DNA from: Sinorhizobium saheli | GTDB lineage: Bacteria > Pseudomonadota > Alphaproteobacteria > Rhizobiales > Rhizobiaceae | Length of the DNA stretch: 64,000 nucleotides | Assembly (NCBI RefSeq): GCF_001651875.1 | Contig: NZ_LNQB01000102.1 | Location: 186,001 to 250,000 of the forward strand | Direction: 5' to 3' | In this document: positions 25,336 to 33,478 of the stretch, piece by piece | Position numbering within the stretch: the stretch's first letter is position 1 | Layout of the letters: each line of letters starts with the position of its first letter | The notes under the pieces: generated by a model | Seen by the model: the letters and a program-made list of their open reading frames with translations, nothing else | The model's database searches: none | Told to the model about the DNA's origin: nothing | Position numbers and translations under genes: made by a program

Positions 25336-26220
25336 ATGACCACGACAACAACTGCAGCAGCACCCCTGATCAGCAAACGGGCCATAATCGATTGGCTCGG
25401 CATCGCGCCCTTCATGATTTTCGCGCTGATGTTCCTGGTCGTCCCGACGCTCTATCTCGTGACCGGCGCCTTTCTGACGCCGGACGGCGCGTTCACCTTG
25501 AAGAACATCGCCGATCTCTTCACGCCCTCGATCCTCTCCGCCTACTGGATCTCGATCCGCGTATCGGTCGCCTCGTCGCTCGGCGGCGCGCTGATCGGCT
25601 TCTTCCTCGCCTGGGCGATCGTGCTCGGCGGCGTGCCGAACTGGATCCGCTCGAGCCTCCTCACCTTCTCCGGCGTCGCCTCGAACTTCGCCGGCGTGCC
25701 GCTCGCCTTCGCCTTCCTCGCCACGCTCGGCCGCACGGGTCTCGTCACCGTGTTCCTGCGCGAGTGGTTCGGCTTCAATCTCTATGCGACCGGCTTCAAC
25801 CTCCTGAGCTTCCTCGGTCTCACCATCACCTACATGTATTTCCAGATTCCGCTGATGGTCCTGATCCTCACGCCGGCGCTCGACGGCATGAAGAAGGAAT
25901 GGCGCGAGGCCTCCGAGATCCTCGGCGCTTCCACCTGGCAATATTGGCGCATGGTGGCGCTGCCGATCCTCTGGCCGAGCCTGCTCGGCACGACGCTGCT
26001 GCTCTTCGCCAATGCCTTCGGCGCGATCGCGACCGCCTATGCGCTGACGGGAAGCTCGCTCAACATCGTGCCGATCCTGCTCTATGCGCAGATCCGCGGC
26101 GACGTTCTGCACAATCCGAATCTCGGCTATGCGCTGGCGCTCGGCATGATCGTCATCACCGGCATCTCCAACATTCTCTATATCTGGCTGCGCATGCGCG
26201 CCGAACGGTGGCAGAAATGA
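25336..26220 (+). CDS. ABC transporter permease (first)
   Basis: The 294-residue membrane protein has about six helices and the BPD_transp_1 EAA loop EWREASEILGASTWQYWRMVALPILWP. The ATG at 25336 gives a short Thr/Ala-rich cytoplasmic start before helix 1 (WLGIAPFMIFALMFLVVPTLYL); the earlier frame from 25273 runs through the hairpin. The stop overlaps the next permease start by 4 bases (ATGA). It forms the heteromeric channel with the following permease. Confidence 0.92.
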   Translation: MTTTTTAAAPLISKRAIIDWLGIAPFMIFALMFLVVPTLYLVTGAFLTPDGAFTLKNIADLFTPSILSAYWISIRVSVASSLGGALIGFFLAWAIVLGGVPNWIRSSLLTFSGVASNFAGVPLAFAFLATLGRTGLVTVFLREWFGFNLYATGFNLLSFLGLTITYMYFQIPLMVLILTPALDGMKKEWREASEILGASTWQYWRMVALPILWPSLLGTTLLLFANAFGAIATAYALTGSSLNIVPILLYAQIRGDVLHNPNLGYALALGMIVITGISNILYIWLRMRAERWQK

Positions 26221-27005
26221 AAGCACGACGTATCGGCGCCTGGATCGCCATCGCCATCGGGGCGAGCTATTTCATCATCCCGCTGCTCGGCACGCTGGAA
26301 TTCTCGCTGCGCATGCGCCGCGGCGCCTATTCCTTCGACGCCTATCGATCGGTCTTCGCCGACATCCAGTTCCGCGAAACCTTCGGCTATTCGATGCTGA
26401 TGGCGCTACTCACCATCGTCTTCGGCATGCTGCTGGTGGTGCCGACGGCCTATTGGGTTCGGCTGCGCCTGCCGCAGGTGCGGCCGATCGTCGAATTCAT
26501 CACGCTGCTGCCGCTCGTCATCCCGGCGATCGTCATCGTCTTCGGCTATCTGCGCCTCTACAATTCCTCCTCGGTGCTGCCGCTGACCGGCTCGACCTCC
26601 GGCACCAATGCGCTGCTGATGTTCTCCTATATGACGCTGTCGCTCCCCTACATGTATCGCGCCGTCGATACCGCCATGCGGGCGATCGACGTCAGGACGC
26701 TGACGGAGGCGGCCGAAAGCCTCGGCGCCAGATGGCCGACGATCCTCTTCCGCTGCATCTTCCCGAACGTCATGAGCGGGGTGCTGTCCGGCGCGTTCAT
26801 CACGCTTGCGATCGTCATGGGCGAATTCACCATGGCGGCGCTGCTCAACCGGCCGGCCTTCGGCCCCTATCTGCAGCTCGTCGGCGCCAACAAGGCCTAC
26901 GAGCCTTCGGCGCTCGCGGTCATCGCATTCGCTATCACCTGGCTCAGCATGGGCCTGATCCAGCTCGTCTCCCGTTTCCAGAAATCCGCTCCGGCCAAGG
27001 CATGA
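26217..27005 (+). CDS. ABC transporter permease (second)
   Basis: The 262-residue membrane protein has about six helices, beginning with IGAWIAIAIGASYFIIPLLG. The EAA loop is TEAAESLGARWPTILFRCIFPNVMSG, typical of PotC/PhnV-like subunits. The ATG at 26217 overlaps the stop of the first permease (ATGA), so translation is coupled. Four bases separate its stop from the ATPase gene. Confidence 0.92.
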   Translation: MKARRIGAWIAIAIGASYFIIPLLGTLEFSLRMRRGAYSFDAYRSVFADIQFRETFGYSMLMALLTIVFGMLLVVPTAYWVRLRLPQVRPIVEFITLLPLVIPAIVIVFGYLRLYNSSSVLPLTGSTSGTNALLMFSYMTLSLPYMYRAVDTAMRAIDVRTLTEAAESLGARWPTILFRCIFPNVMSGVLSGAFITLAIVMGEFTMAALLNRPAFGPYLQLVGANKAYEPSALAVIAFAITWLSMGLIQLVSRFQKSAPAKA

Positions 27006-27009
27006 TCAC

Positions 27010-28071
27010 ATGGCATTCCTGACACTCACCAATATCCAGAAGTCCTTCGGCCCGGTTCAGGTCGTGCACAACTTCGACATGGGCATCGACAAGGGCGAGT
27101 TCGTCTCCTTTCTCGGCCCCTCCGGCTGCGGCAAGACGACGATCCTGCGCATGATTGCCGGCTTCGAGACGCCGTCGGGCGGATCGATCCTCATCAACGG
27201 CAAGGACCAGGGCGCGCTGAAGCCGAACCAGCGCAACATCGGCATGGTCTTCCAGGCCTATGCGCTCTTTCCGAACATGAACGTCCACGACAATGTCGCC
27301 TTCGGCCTCAAGGTCGCGGGCGCAACCAAGGCGGAAATCGATCAACGGGTGAAGCAGATGCTCGGGCTCATCAAGCTCGAGCACCTGGCGGACCGTTACC
27401 CCTATCAACTGTCCGGCGGCCAGCAGCAACGCGTGGCGCTTGCGCGCGCGCTTGCGGTCAAGCCGCAGGTGCTGCTGCTCGATGAGCCCCTCTCCGCGCT
27501 CGATGCGAAGATCCGCATCTCGCTGCGCGAGGAGATCCGGCAGATCCAGCAGCAGCTCGGCATCACCACCGTCTTCGTGACGCACGACCAGGAGGAGGCG
27601 CTGTCGATCTCCGACCGGATCGTCGTCATGAATGCCGGCCGCGCCGACCAGATCGGCACGCCATTCGAGATCTACAACACGCCGGCGACGCGTTTCGTCG
27701 CCTCCTTCGTCGGGACGCTCAACATCATCGAGGGCAAGGTGGCGGACCCGGCAGCGGGCGCCGTGACCATCGGAGGCCAGCGCATTTCGCTGAAGGAGCC
27801 GATCGCTGGCTTCAAGGGGGGCGACAGCATCTCGCTGGCGCTCCGGCCCGAGGCGGGCTCGATCGCCGAAAACGGACGCGGCGACACGGCCCTTCCCGGC
27901 GAGGTGGTCTCGACGAGCTTCCTCGGCTCGGTGATCCGCACCAAACTGCGCGTCGGCAGCGACATCATCTCCTTCGACATGTTCAACAATCCAGGCATGA
28001 CGCCGCCGGTTGCCGGCGATAACGTCACGCTCCGCTTCGCCGCAAAGGACCTGCTCGTCATCCGCGAATGA
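27010..28071 (+). CDS. ABC transporter ATP-binding protein (PotA/FbpC type)
   Basis: The 353-residue protein has Walker A GPSGCGKTT (about residues 36-44), Q-loop GMVFQAYALFPNMNV, signature LSGGQQQRVALARAL, Walker B VLLLDEPLSALDAKIR, and the H-loop in FVTHDQEEA. A C-terminal TOBE domain follows (LALRPEAGSIAENG..., STSFLGSVIRTKL), as in spermidine, iron and phosphonate importers. It is the last gene of the importer; the next gene is on the opposite strand. Its ATG follows the permease stop by 4 bases. Confidence 0.94.
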   Translation: MAFLTLTNIQKSFGPVQVVHNFDMGIDKGEFVSFLGPSGCGKTTILRMIAGFETPSGGSILINGKDQGALKPNQRNIGMVFQAYALFPNMNVHDNVAFGLKVAGATKAEIDQRVKQMLGLIKLEHLADRYPYQLSGGQQQRVALARALAVKPQVLLLDEPLSALDAKIRISLREEIRQIQQQLGITTVFVTHDQEEALSISDRIVVMNAGRADQIGTPFEIYNTPATRFVASFVGTLNIIEGKVADPAAGAVTIGGQRISLKEPIAGFKGGDSISLALRPEAGSIAENGRGDTALPGEVVSTSFLGSVIRTKLRVGSDIISFDMFNNPGMTPPVAGDNVTLRFAAKDLLVIRE

Positions 28072-28159
28072 TCAATGCGAGGCGGCAGGAGCCGGCGATA
28101 AATGATTGATCCGATTCACTCAATTGGCGCGGACTGAATCGATCTCTGAAGTTCTTGAC

Positions 28160-29131
28160 TCAACTTTTGAGCTTCAGCCGCCGGCGTGTCTCGCTGGGGC
28201 TTTCGCGATAATGGGCGCGGTAGCTGCGCGAGAACGACGATGAGGAATTGAAGCCGGAGATCGCCGCGATGTCGGCGAACTCCATCCGCGTCTCGATCAC
28301 CTTGCGACGCGCCGCGTTGAGCCTGAGCGCCAGATAATGTTCGTGCGGCGCCACCCCCATCGTGTCCTTGAAGAGGTCCTGCAGATGGCGGGCGCTGACG
28401 CCCACCCGACGCGCGAGCCTCGCAAGCGTCAGCGGCGCCTCGACCGTCTCCTCCATCAGCCTGACCGCCGCGCCGACACGGGCATCGAGGATGCGCATGT
28501 TGCCGATCGCCGGCATCTGCAGGAGGTCGCCGCGCGTGCGCTCCTGCTCGTAGATGAAGAGCCGCGACACCTCGAGCGCCAGCGAATAGCCATGCGCCCT
28601 ACGGATCAGTTCCAGCATCAGGTCGAGCGTCGGCAGCGAACCGCCGGTGGTGATCCGCTTGCCATCGATCACGAAACGCTCGCGCACCATGGTCACCTGC
28701 GGATAGGCGGCCGCGAAATCCTCGAAATCCTCCCAGTGCGTCGTGGCGGAGAAGTTGTCGAGAAGACTGGTCTCCGCAAGCAGCCAGGAGCCGGACTCGA
28801 TCCCCGCCATCATCTCGCGATGCCGCGCCGTCTGCGAGAGCAGCATCTTCAGTTGCGAGGTTGCGCTGCGCTGCCACTCGTAGCTCGAAAGCACGAAGAG
28901 CGGCGCCGTCTCGCGCTGCGGCCGGAACGGTCCTGCAACCGGAATGGGGATGCCGCTCTTCGTTTCGATCGCATGGCCATCCGGGCTGAACATCGTCCAG
29001 GTGTAAAGGCTGCGCCCGGCAATGCGGTTGGCGGCGCGCAACGGCTCGACGACGGAGGCGACGAGGATGAGATTGGTCTCCGGTAGCACCAGCAAGTCGA
29101 TATGCTGCGCCCCCTGACCAGCGCGATCCAT
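28160..29131 (-). CDS. GlxA-family transcriptional regulator of carnitine/betaine genes (CdhR-like)
   Basis: The 323-residue protein has an N-terminal DJ-1/PfpI-like sensor domain (LLVLPETNLILVASVVEPLRAAN, SSYEWQ, GIESGSWLLAETSLLDN, the FVIDGKRITTGG segment). A C-terminal AraC HTH pair follows (LTLARLARRVGVSARHLQDLFKDTMGVAPHEHY and FADIAAISGFNSSSSFSRSYRAHYRESPSETRRR). In Pseudomonas, relatives of this type (CdhR, GbdR) activate carnitine and glycine-betaine genes. It is divergent from the BKACE and carnitine dehydrogenase genes, so it is the likely activator of that run with carnitine or betaine as signal. The ATG at 29131 has GGAGGAAG 5-7 bases upstream. Confidence 0.9.
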   Translation of the reverse strand: MDRAGQGAQHIDLLVLPETNLILVASVVEPLRAANRIAGRSLYTWTMFSPDGHAIETKSGIPIPVAGPFRPQRETAPLFVLSSYEWQRSATSQLKMLLSQTARHREMMAGIESGSWLLAETSLLDNFSATTHWEDFEDFAAAYPQVTMVRERFVIDGKRITTGGSLPTLDLMLELIRRAHGYSLALEVSRLFIYEQERTRGDLLQMPAIGNMRILDARVGAAVRLMEETVEAPLTLARLARRVGVSARHLQDLFKDTMGVAPHEHYLALRLNAARRKVIETRMEFADIAAISGFNSSSSFSRSYRAHYRESPSETRRRLKLKS

Positions 29132-29239
29132 GGCGAACTTCCTCCGTCTTTCGCCGAGATTGTATAGAATGGTTCCGATCGAGAAAAGCAGTGCGGCGCT
29201 TTCTGGCTCGTAATGGGTCTCAACAAAAAGGAGACAGCC

Positions 29240-30142
29240 ATGCCGCTCAGCATGAACCGCGAGGTTTTCATCACCTGCGCCGTCACCGGTTCCGGAGACA
29301 CCGTTTCCAAATCCAGCCACGTTCCGGTCACGCCGAAACAGATCGCCGAAGCGGCGGTCGAGGCCGCCCGGGCGGGCGCGGCGGTCGTCCATTGCCACGT
29401 TCGCGATCCGGAGACCGGCGCCCCGTCCCGGCGCCTCGATCTCTACAGGGAAGTGACCGACCGCATCCGCTCCGCCGACATCGACGTGGTCCTGAACCTC
29501 ACCGCCGGCATGGGCGGCGACCTCGTCTTCGGCAATGTCGAAAGCCCCTTCCCGGTCAACGAGAAAGGCACCGACATGGCCGGCGCCAGCGAGCGCGTCG
29601 CCCATGTTGCCGCGTGCCTGCCGGAGATCTGCACCCTCGACTGCGGCACGATGAACTTCTCGCTCGGCGACTATGTGATGACCAACACGCCGTCGATGCT
29701 GCGCGAGATGGCGCGCCAGATGACGGCGCTTGGTGTCCGGCCCGAGATCGAGGCCTTCGACACCGGCCATCTCTGGTTCGCCAAGCAGCTCGTCGAGGAA
29801 GGCCTGATCGAGGACCCGGTCCTGATCCAGCTCTGCATGGGCATTCCGTGGGGGGCGCCGGACGACCTCAACACCTTCATGGCGATGGTCAACAACGTGC
29901 CGTCGAACTGGACCTTCTCGGCCTTCTCGATCGGCCGCAACGCCATGGCCTATCCGGCCGCCGCGATCCTCGCCGGCGGCAATGTCCGCGTCGGGCTGGA
30001 GGACAACCTCTATGTCGGCAAGGGCCAACTCGCGACCAACGGCCAGCTTGTCGAAAAGGCCGTGTCGGTGATCGAGGGCATGGGGGCGAAGATCATCGGA
30101 CCCAAAGAGGTCCGCGAGAAATTGAAACTGACGAAGCGGTAG
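29240..30142 (+). CDS. BKACE (DUF849) beta-keto acid cleavage enzyme, probable dehydrocarnitine cleavage
   Basis: The 300-residue protein is a TIM-barrel DUF849/3-keto-5-aminohexanoate-cleavage-family enzyme. It carries the zinc-binding VVHCHVRDPETG near residue 50, VVLNLTAGMGGD, CTLDCGTMNF, and FDTGHLWFAKQL. BKACE enzymes join a beta-keto acid to acetyl-CoA, giving acetoacetate plus a new CoA ester; in carnitine users dehydrocarnitine yields betainyl-CoA. The downstream neighbour is the carnitine dehydrogenase-thioesterase fusion, which supplies the substrate and clears the product, so this role is strongly supported by context. The ATG at 29240 has AAGGAG at good spacing; the ATG at 29213 is upstream of that site. 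Confidence 0.93.
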   Translation: MPLSMNREVFITCAVTGSGDTVSKSSHVPVTPKQIAEAAVEAARAGAAVVHCHVRDPETGAPSRRLDLYREVTDRIRSADIDVVLNLTAGMGGDLVFGNVESPFPVNEKGTDMAGASERVAHVAACLPEICTLDCGTMNFSLGDYVMTNTPSMLREMARQMTALGVRPEIEAFDTGHLWFAKQLVEEGLIEDPVLIQLCMGIPWGAPDDLNTFMAMVNNVPSNWTFSAFSIGRNAMAYPAAAILAGGNVRVGLEDNLYVGKGQLATNGQLVEKAVSVIEGMGAKIIGPKEVREKLKLTKR

Positions 30143-30146
30143 CAAA

Positions 30147-30350
30147 AACCCCTCCCCAACCCTCCCCACAAGGGGGAGGGCTTAACCTGCGGCAACGTCC
30201 GTGCCCGGAAGAGGCGTCAGCTTCGGCTGAAATGTCCGGTTCGGGGAAATCCGGAGAGGCAGGTGGGCAGTTCGAGAGGGACAGAGAGGATCCGGAGCCA
30301 CCCATCCCTCCCCCTTGTGGGGAGGGTGGCCCAAAGGGCCGGGAGGGGTT
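30147..30350. repeat. GC-rich mosaic inverted repeat
   Basis: Arms based on ACCCTCCCCACAAGGGGGAGG (30148-30181) and the complement (30304-30350) enclose a ~120-base centre without a gene. It is the same family as 18865-19020 and 33300-33454. It separates the BKACE gene from the carnitine dehydrogenase gene but need not break the transcript. Confidence 0.78.
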
Positions 30351-30377
30351 CCGCGGCAACAGTTGGATGGAGAGACA

Positions 30378-31868
30378 ATGACCATCATCACCAAGGCCGC
30401 CTGCGTCGGCGGCGGCGTCATCGGCGGGGCCTGGGCGGCGCGTTTCGCGCTGGCCGGCATTGACGTCAACATCTTCGATCCGCATCCGGAAGCCGAGCGC
30501 ATCATCGGCGAGGTGATGGCCAATGCGGAGCGCGCCTATGGCATGCTGACCATGGCGCCCTTGCCGCCGCGCGGCAAATTCACCTTCTGCAAAAGCATCC
30601 AGGAAGCCGTGCAGGACGTTGACTGGATTCAGGAAAGCGTCCCCGAGCGGCTGCCGCTGAAGCGCGGCGTGATCACCGAGATCGACGCGGCTGCCAAGCC
30701 GGCTGCCTTGATCGGCTCGTCGACTTCCGGACTGCTGCCCTCGGACCTCCAGGCCGAAATGAAACATCCCGAGCGCATGTTCGTGGCGCACCCTTATAAC
30801 CCCGTCTACCTGCTGCCGCTGGTCGAACTCGTCGGCGGCAAGAAGACCTCGCCCGAGACGATCAAGCGCGCTCAGGCAGCCGTCGCCGAGATCGGCATGA
30901 AGGGCGTCGTCATCGCCAAGGAGATCGAGGCCTTCGTCGGCGACCGGCTGCTCGAGGCGCTGTGGCGCGAGGCGCTCTGGCTGATCCAGGACGACATCTG
31001 CGATACCGAGACGCTCGACGATGTGATGCGCTATTCCTTCGGCATGCGCTGGGCGCAGATGGGGCTTTTCGAGACCTATCGCATCGCCGGCGGCGAAGCC
31101 GGCATGCGCCACTTCCTTGCGCAGTTCGGCCCCTGCCTGAAGTGGCCATGGACGAAGTTCACCGATGTCGTCGATCTCGACGACGCACTTGTCGAGAAGA
31201 TCGGCGCCCAATCGGACGCCCAGGCTGCCGGCCGGTCGATCCGCGAACTCGAACGCATCCGTGACGAGAACCTCGTCGGCATCATGCAGGCGCTGAAGGC
31301 TGGCAATGGCGGCGAAGGTTGGGGTGCCGGCAAGCTGCTCGCCGATTTCGAGAAGCGCCTCTGGGCAAGGGGTGGAGACCAGTCGAAGACCTACGACCCC
31401 TCCGGCCCGCTGCGCCTCGTCGAGACCAAGGTCAACGCCGCCTGGGTCGACTACAACGGCCACATGACCGAGCATCGCTACCTGCAGCTCTTCGGCGATA
31501 CGTCGGATGCGCTGCTCCGGCTGATCGGCGTCGATTTCGCCTATGTCAAAGCCGGCCACAGCTACTACACGGTGGAGACGCATATCCGCCATCTCGGCGA
31601 GGCCAAGCTCGGCCAGGCACTCTATACGACGCTGCAAATACTCGCCTCGGACGAGAAGCGCATCCACTTCTTCACCAGGATTCACGACACCGTCTCAGGC
31701 GAAGTGATCGCTACCGCCGAGCAGATGATGCTGCATGTCGACGCCCACGCCGGCAAGTCTGTCGCCGCACCGACCGAGGTATTGGAGAAGCTGAAGCCGA
31801 TCGCGGAAGGGCATGCGAGGCTTGGGGTGCCGGATGGCGCGGGCAGGCACGTCGGACAGAAACGCTGA
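30378..31868 (+). CDS. lcdH: L-carnitine dehydrogenase fused to a betainyl-CoA thioesterase domain
   Basis: The 496-residue protein is a fusion. Residues 1-~340 are a 3-hydroxyacyl-CoA-dehydrogenase-like NAD enzyme (CVGGGVIGGAWAARFALAG near residue 9; IQESVPERLPLKR; FVAHPYNPVYLLPLVELVGG; the helical C domain with EIEAFVGDRLLEALWREA). From about residue 345 a hot-dog domain follows, with the 4HBT motif AAWVDYNGHMTEHRYLQLF. The dehydrogenase turns L-carnitine into 3-dehydrocarnitine; the thioesterase should release glycine betaine from betainyl-CoA made by BKACE. This two-domain form is known from Sinorhizobium. The ATG at 30378 fits a GGAGAG site; the frame extends upstream only through repeat DNA. 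Confidence 0.95.
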   Translation: MTIITKAACVGGGVIGGAWAARFALAGIDVNIFDPHPEAERIIGEVMANAERAYGMLTMAPLPPRGKFTFCKSIQEAVQDVDWIQESVPERLPLKRGVITEIDAAAKPAALIGSSTSGLLPSDLQAEMKHPERMFVAHPYNPVYLLPLVELVGGKKTSPETIKRAQAAVAEIGMKGVVIAKEIEAFVGDRLLEALWREALWLIQDDICDTETLDDVMRYSFGMRWAQMGLFETYRIAGGEAGMRHFLAQFGPCLKWPWTKFTDVVDLDDALVEKIGAQSDAQAAGRSIRELERIRDENLVGIMQALKAGNGGEGWGAGKLLADFEKRLWARGGDQSKTYDPSGPLRLVETKVNAAWVDYNGHMTEHRYLQLFGDTSDALLRLIGVDFAYVKAGHSYYTVETHIRHLGEAKLGQALYTTLQILASDEKRIHFFTRIHDTVSGEVIATAEQMMLHVDAHAGKSVAAPTEVLEKLKPIAEGHARLGVPDGAGRHVGQKR

Positions 31869-31887
31869 GACGACAAGGTGGCGGCCC

Positions 31888-32040
31888 CTCATCCGGCTGC
31901 CGCCACCTTCTCCCCGCAGGCGGACCGCAGGCGGGGAGAAGGGACATGCCGCGGCGCCGGGCACCAAAAGTCCCCTCTCCCCGCGTGCGGGGAGAGGGTT
32001 AGTCCTCGGGTCAAACCCGAGGAGAGGGGCAAGCCACATC
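31888..32040. repeat. Mosaic repeat of the CTTCTCCCCGC type
   Basis: Several small stems are packed together: TTCTCCCCGC/GCGGGGAGAA, CTCTCCCCGCGTGCGGGGAGAG, and CTCGGGTCAAACCCGAG. The same modules recur at 47327-47470, 51708-51870, 52709-52765, 54411-54512 and 60418-60540. This is a dispersed rhizobial intergenic mosaic, here in the gap between the carnitine dehydrogenase and acyl-CoA dehydrogenase genes. Confidence 0.75.
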
Positions 32041-32108
32041 CGGGAAGCCTGCGGATCGCCAGGGAGATCGGTCCGGAAATGGCGAGAGCGAAACGACGAG
32101 GGAGAACG

Positions 32109-33269
32109 ATGAATTTCGCACTGTCTGAAGAACAGCAGATGATCGTCGATACGGTCCGCGGCTTCGTTGAGACCGAGATCTATCCGCACGAGAACGAAGT
32201 CGAGCGCACCGGCGTCGTGCCGCGCGAGCTCGGCCAGGAAATCGCCCGCAAGTGCAAGGAGCTCGGGTTCTTCGCCTGCAATTTTCCCGAGGAGGTCGGC
32301 GGCGCCGGGCTCGATCATCTGACCTTCACCCTCGTTGAGCGCGAGCTCGGCCGCGGCTCGATGGGGCTCACCGTCTTCTTCGGCCGCCCCTCGGGCATCC
32401 TGATGGCCTGCAACGACGAACAGCGCGAGCGCTATCTGCTGCCGGCCGTGCGCGGCGACAAGTTCGACGCGCTTGCGATGACCGAGCCGGACGCCGGCTC
32501 GGACGTGCGCGGCATGAAGTGCTTCGCGAAACAGGACGGCGACGACTGGGTCGTCAACGGCACGAAGCACTTCATCAGCCATGCCGATATCGCCGATTTC
32601 GTCATCGTCTTCATCGCCACCGGCGAGGAAGAGACGCCGCGCGGGCCGAAGAAGAAGATCACCTGCTTCCTGGTCGACCGCGGCACGCCCGGTTTCGAAA
32701 TCCGTGACGGGTACAATTCCGTATCGCATCGCGGCTACAAGAACTGCATCCTCACCTTCGACGACTGTCGCCTGCCCTCCTCTCAAGTGCTCGGCGAGGT
32801 TCACAAGGGTTTCGACCTCGCCAATGACTGGCTTTATGCGACCCGCCTGACCGTTGCCGCCACCTCGGTCGGCCGCGCCCGCCGCGCCTTCGACTATGCG
32901 CTCTCCTACGCCGCCGAGCGCAAACAGTTCGGCAAGCCGATCGGCGCCAACCAGGGCGTCTCCTTCAAGCTCGCCGACATGATCACCGACATCGATGCAG
33001 CCGACCTCCTGACGCTGTCGGCCGCCTGGCGGCTCGACCAGGGCCTGCCGTCGAACCGCGAGATCGCCTCTGCCAAGCTCTTTGCCACCGAAATGCTCGC
33101 CCGGGTCACCGACGAGGCGATCCAGATTTTTGGCGGCATGGGACTGATGGACGACCTGCCGCTCGCCCGCTTCTGGCGCGACGCCCGCGTCGAGCGCATC
33201 TGGGACGGCACCTCGGAGATCCAGCGGCACATCATCAGCCGCGATCTTTTGCGGCCGCTGGGGGCGTAG
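32109..33269 (+). CDS. Acyl-CoA dehydrogenase, possibly acting on gamma-butyrobetainyl-CoA
   Basis: The 386-residue protein is a full-length ACAD: N-terminal helical domain (LSEEQQMIVDTVRGFVETEIYPHE), FAD/substrate block ALAMTEPDAGSDVRG, NGTKHFISHADIADF, AAERKQFGKPIGANQGV and the C-terminal QIFGGMGLMDDLPLARFWRDARVERIWDGTSEIQ. It introduces a 2,3-double bond into an acyl-CoA using FAD and ETF. The setting between carnitine dehydrogenase and an acyl-CoA synthetase/CaiD pair suggests a CaiA-like enzyme working in the oxidative direction on gamma-butyrobetainyl-CoA. That substrate is inference. The ATG at 32109 lies just after an AGGGAG site. Confidence 0.93.
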   Translation: MNFALSEEQQMIVDTVRGFVETEIYPHENEVERTGVVPRELGQEIARKCKELGFFACNFPEEVGGAGLDHLTFTLVERELGRGSMGLTVFFGRPSGILMACNDEQRERYLLPAVRGDKFDALAMTEPDAGSDVRGMKCFAKQDGDDWVVNGTKHFISHADIADFVIVFIATGEEETPRGPKKKITCFLVDRGTPGFEIRDGYNSVSHRGYKNCILTFDDCRLPSSQVLGEVHKGFDLANDWLYATRLTVAATSVGRARRAFDYALSYAAERKQFGKPIGANQGVSFKLADMITDIDAADLLTLSAAWRLDQGLPSNREIASAKLFATEMLARVTDEAIQIFGGMGLMDDLPLARFWRDARVERIWDGTSEIQRHIISRDLLRPLGA

Positions 33270-33299
33270 GCGATGGCGGTTTTCTTTTGCGCTGATAGA

Positions 33300-33454
33300 G
33301 CCCCTCCCCAACCCCTCCCCACAAGGGGGAGGGACTTGCAAGCGGCACCGTCTCACCCCACCCGACATCACCACAAGCGGTCAGGGGTCGGGCAACACAA
33401 GGAGCGTGCCGCAAGGAAGCCTCTCCCCCTTGTGGGGAGGGGTTGGGGAGGGGT
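33300..33454. repeat. GC-rich mosaic inverted repeat
   Basis: The third copy of the ACCCCTCCCCACAAGGGGGA element, with arms at 33300-33334 and 33421-33454, lies between the acyl-CoA dehydrogenase and acyl-CoA synthetase genes. The right arm ends just before the ribosome site of the synthetase. Confidence 0.8.
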
Positions 33455-33478
33455 CTTTTGTGGAAGTGGGGGGCAGGC

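Noticed and set aside
24169-26226. 685-codon minus-strand open frame
   Set aside because: It lies antisense to the binding-protein and permease genes, which have clear motifs and coupling. The frame is a GC-bias shadow.
29132-30169. Long N-terminal extension of the GlxA-type regulator
   Set aside because: It is antisense to the BKACE gene, and the ATG at 29131 has a strong GGAGGAAG site.
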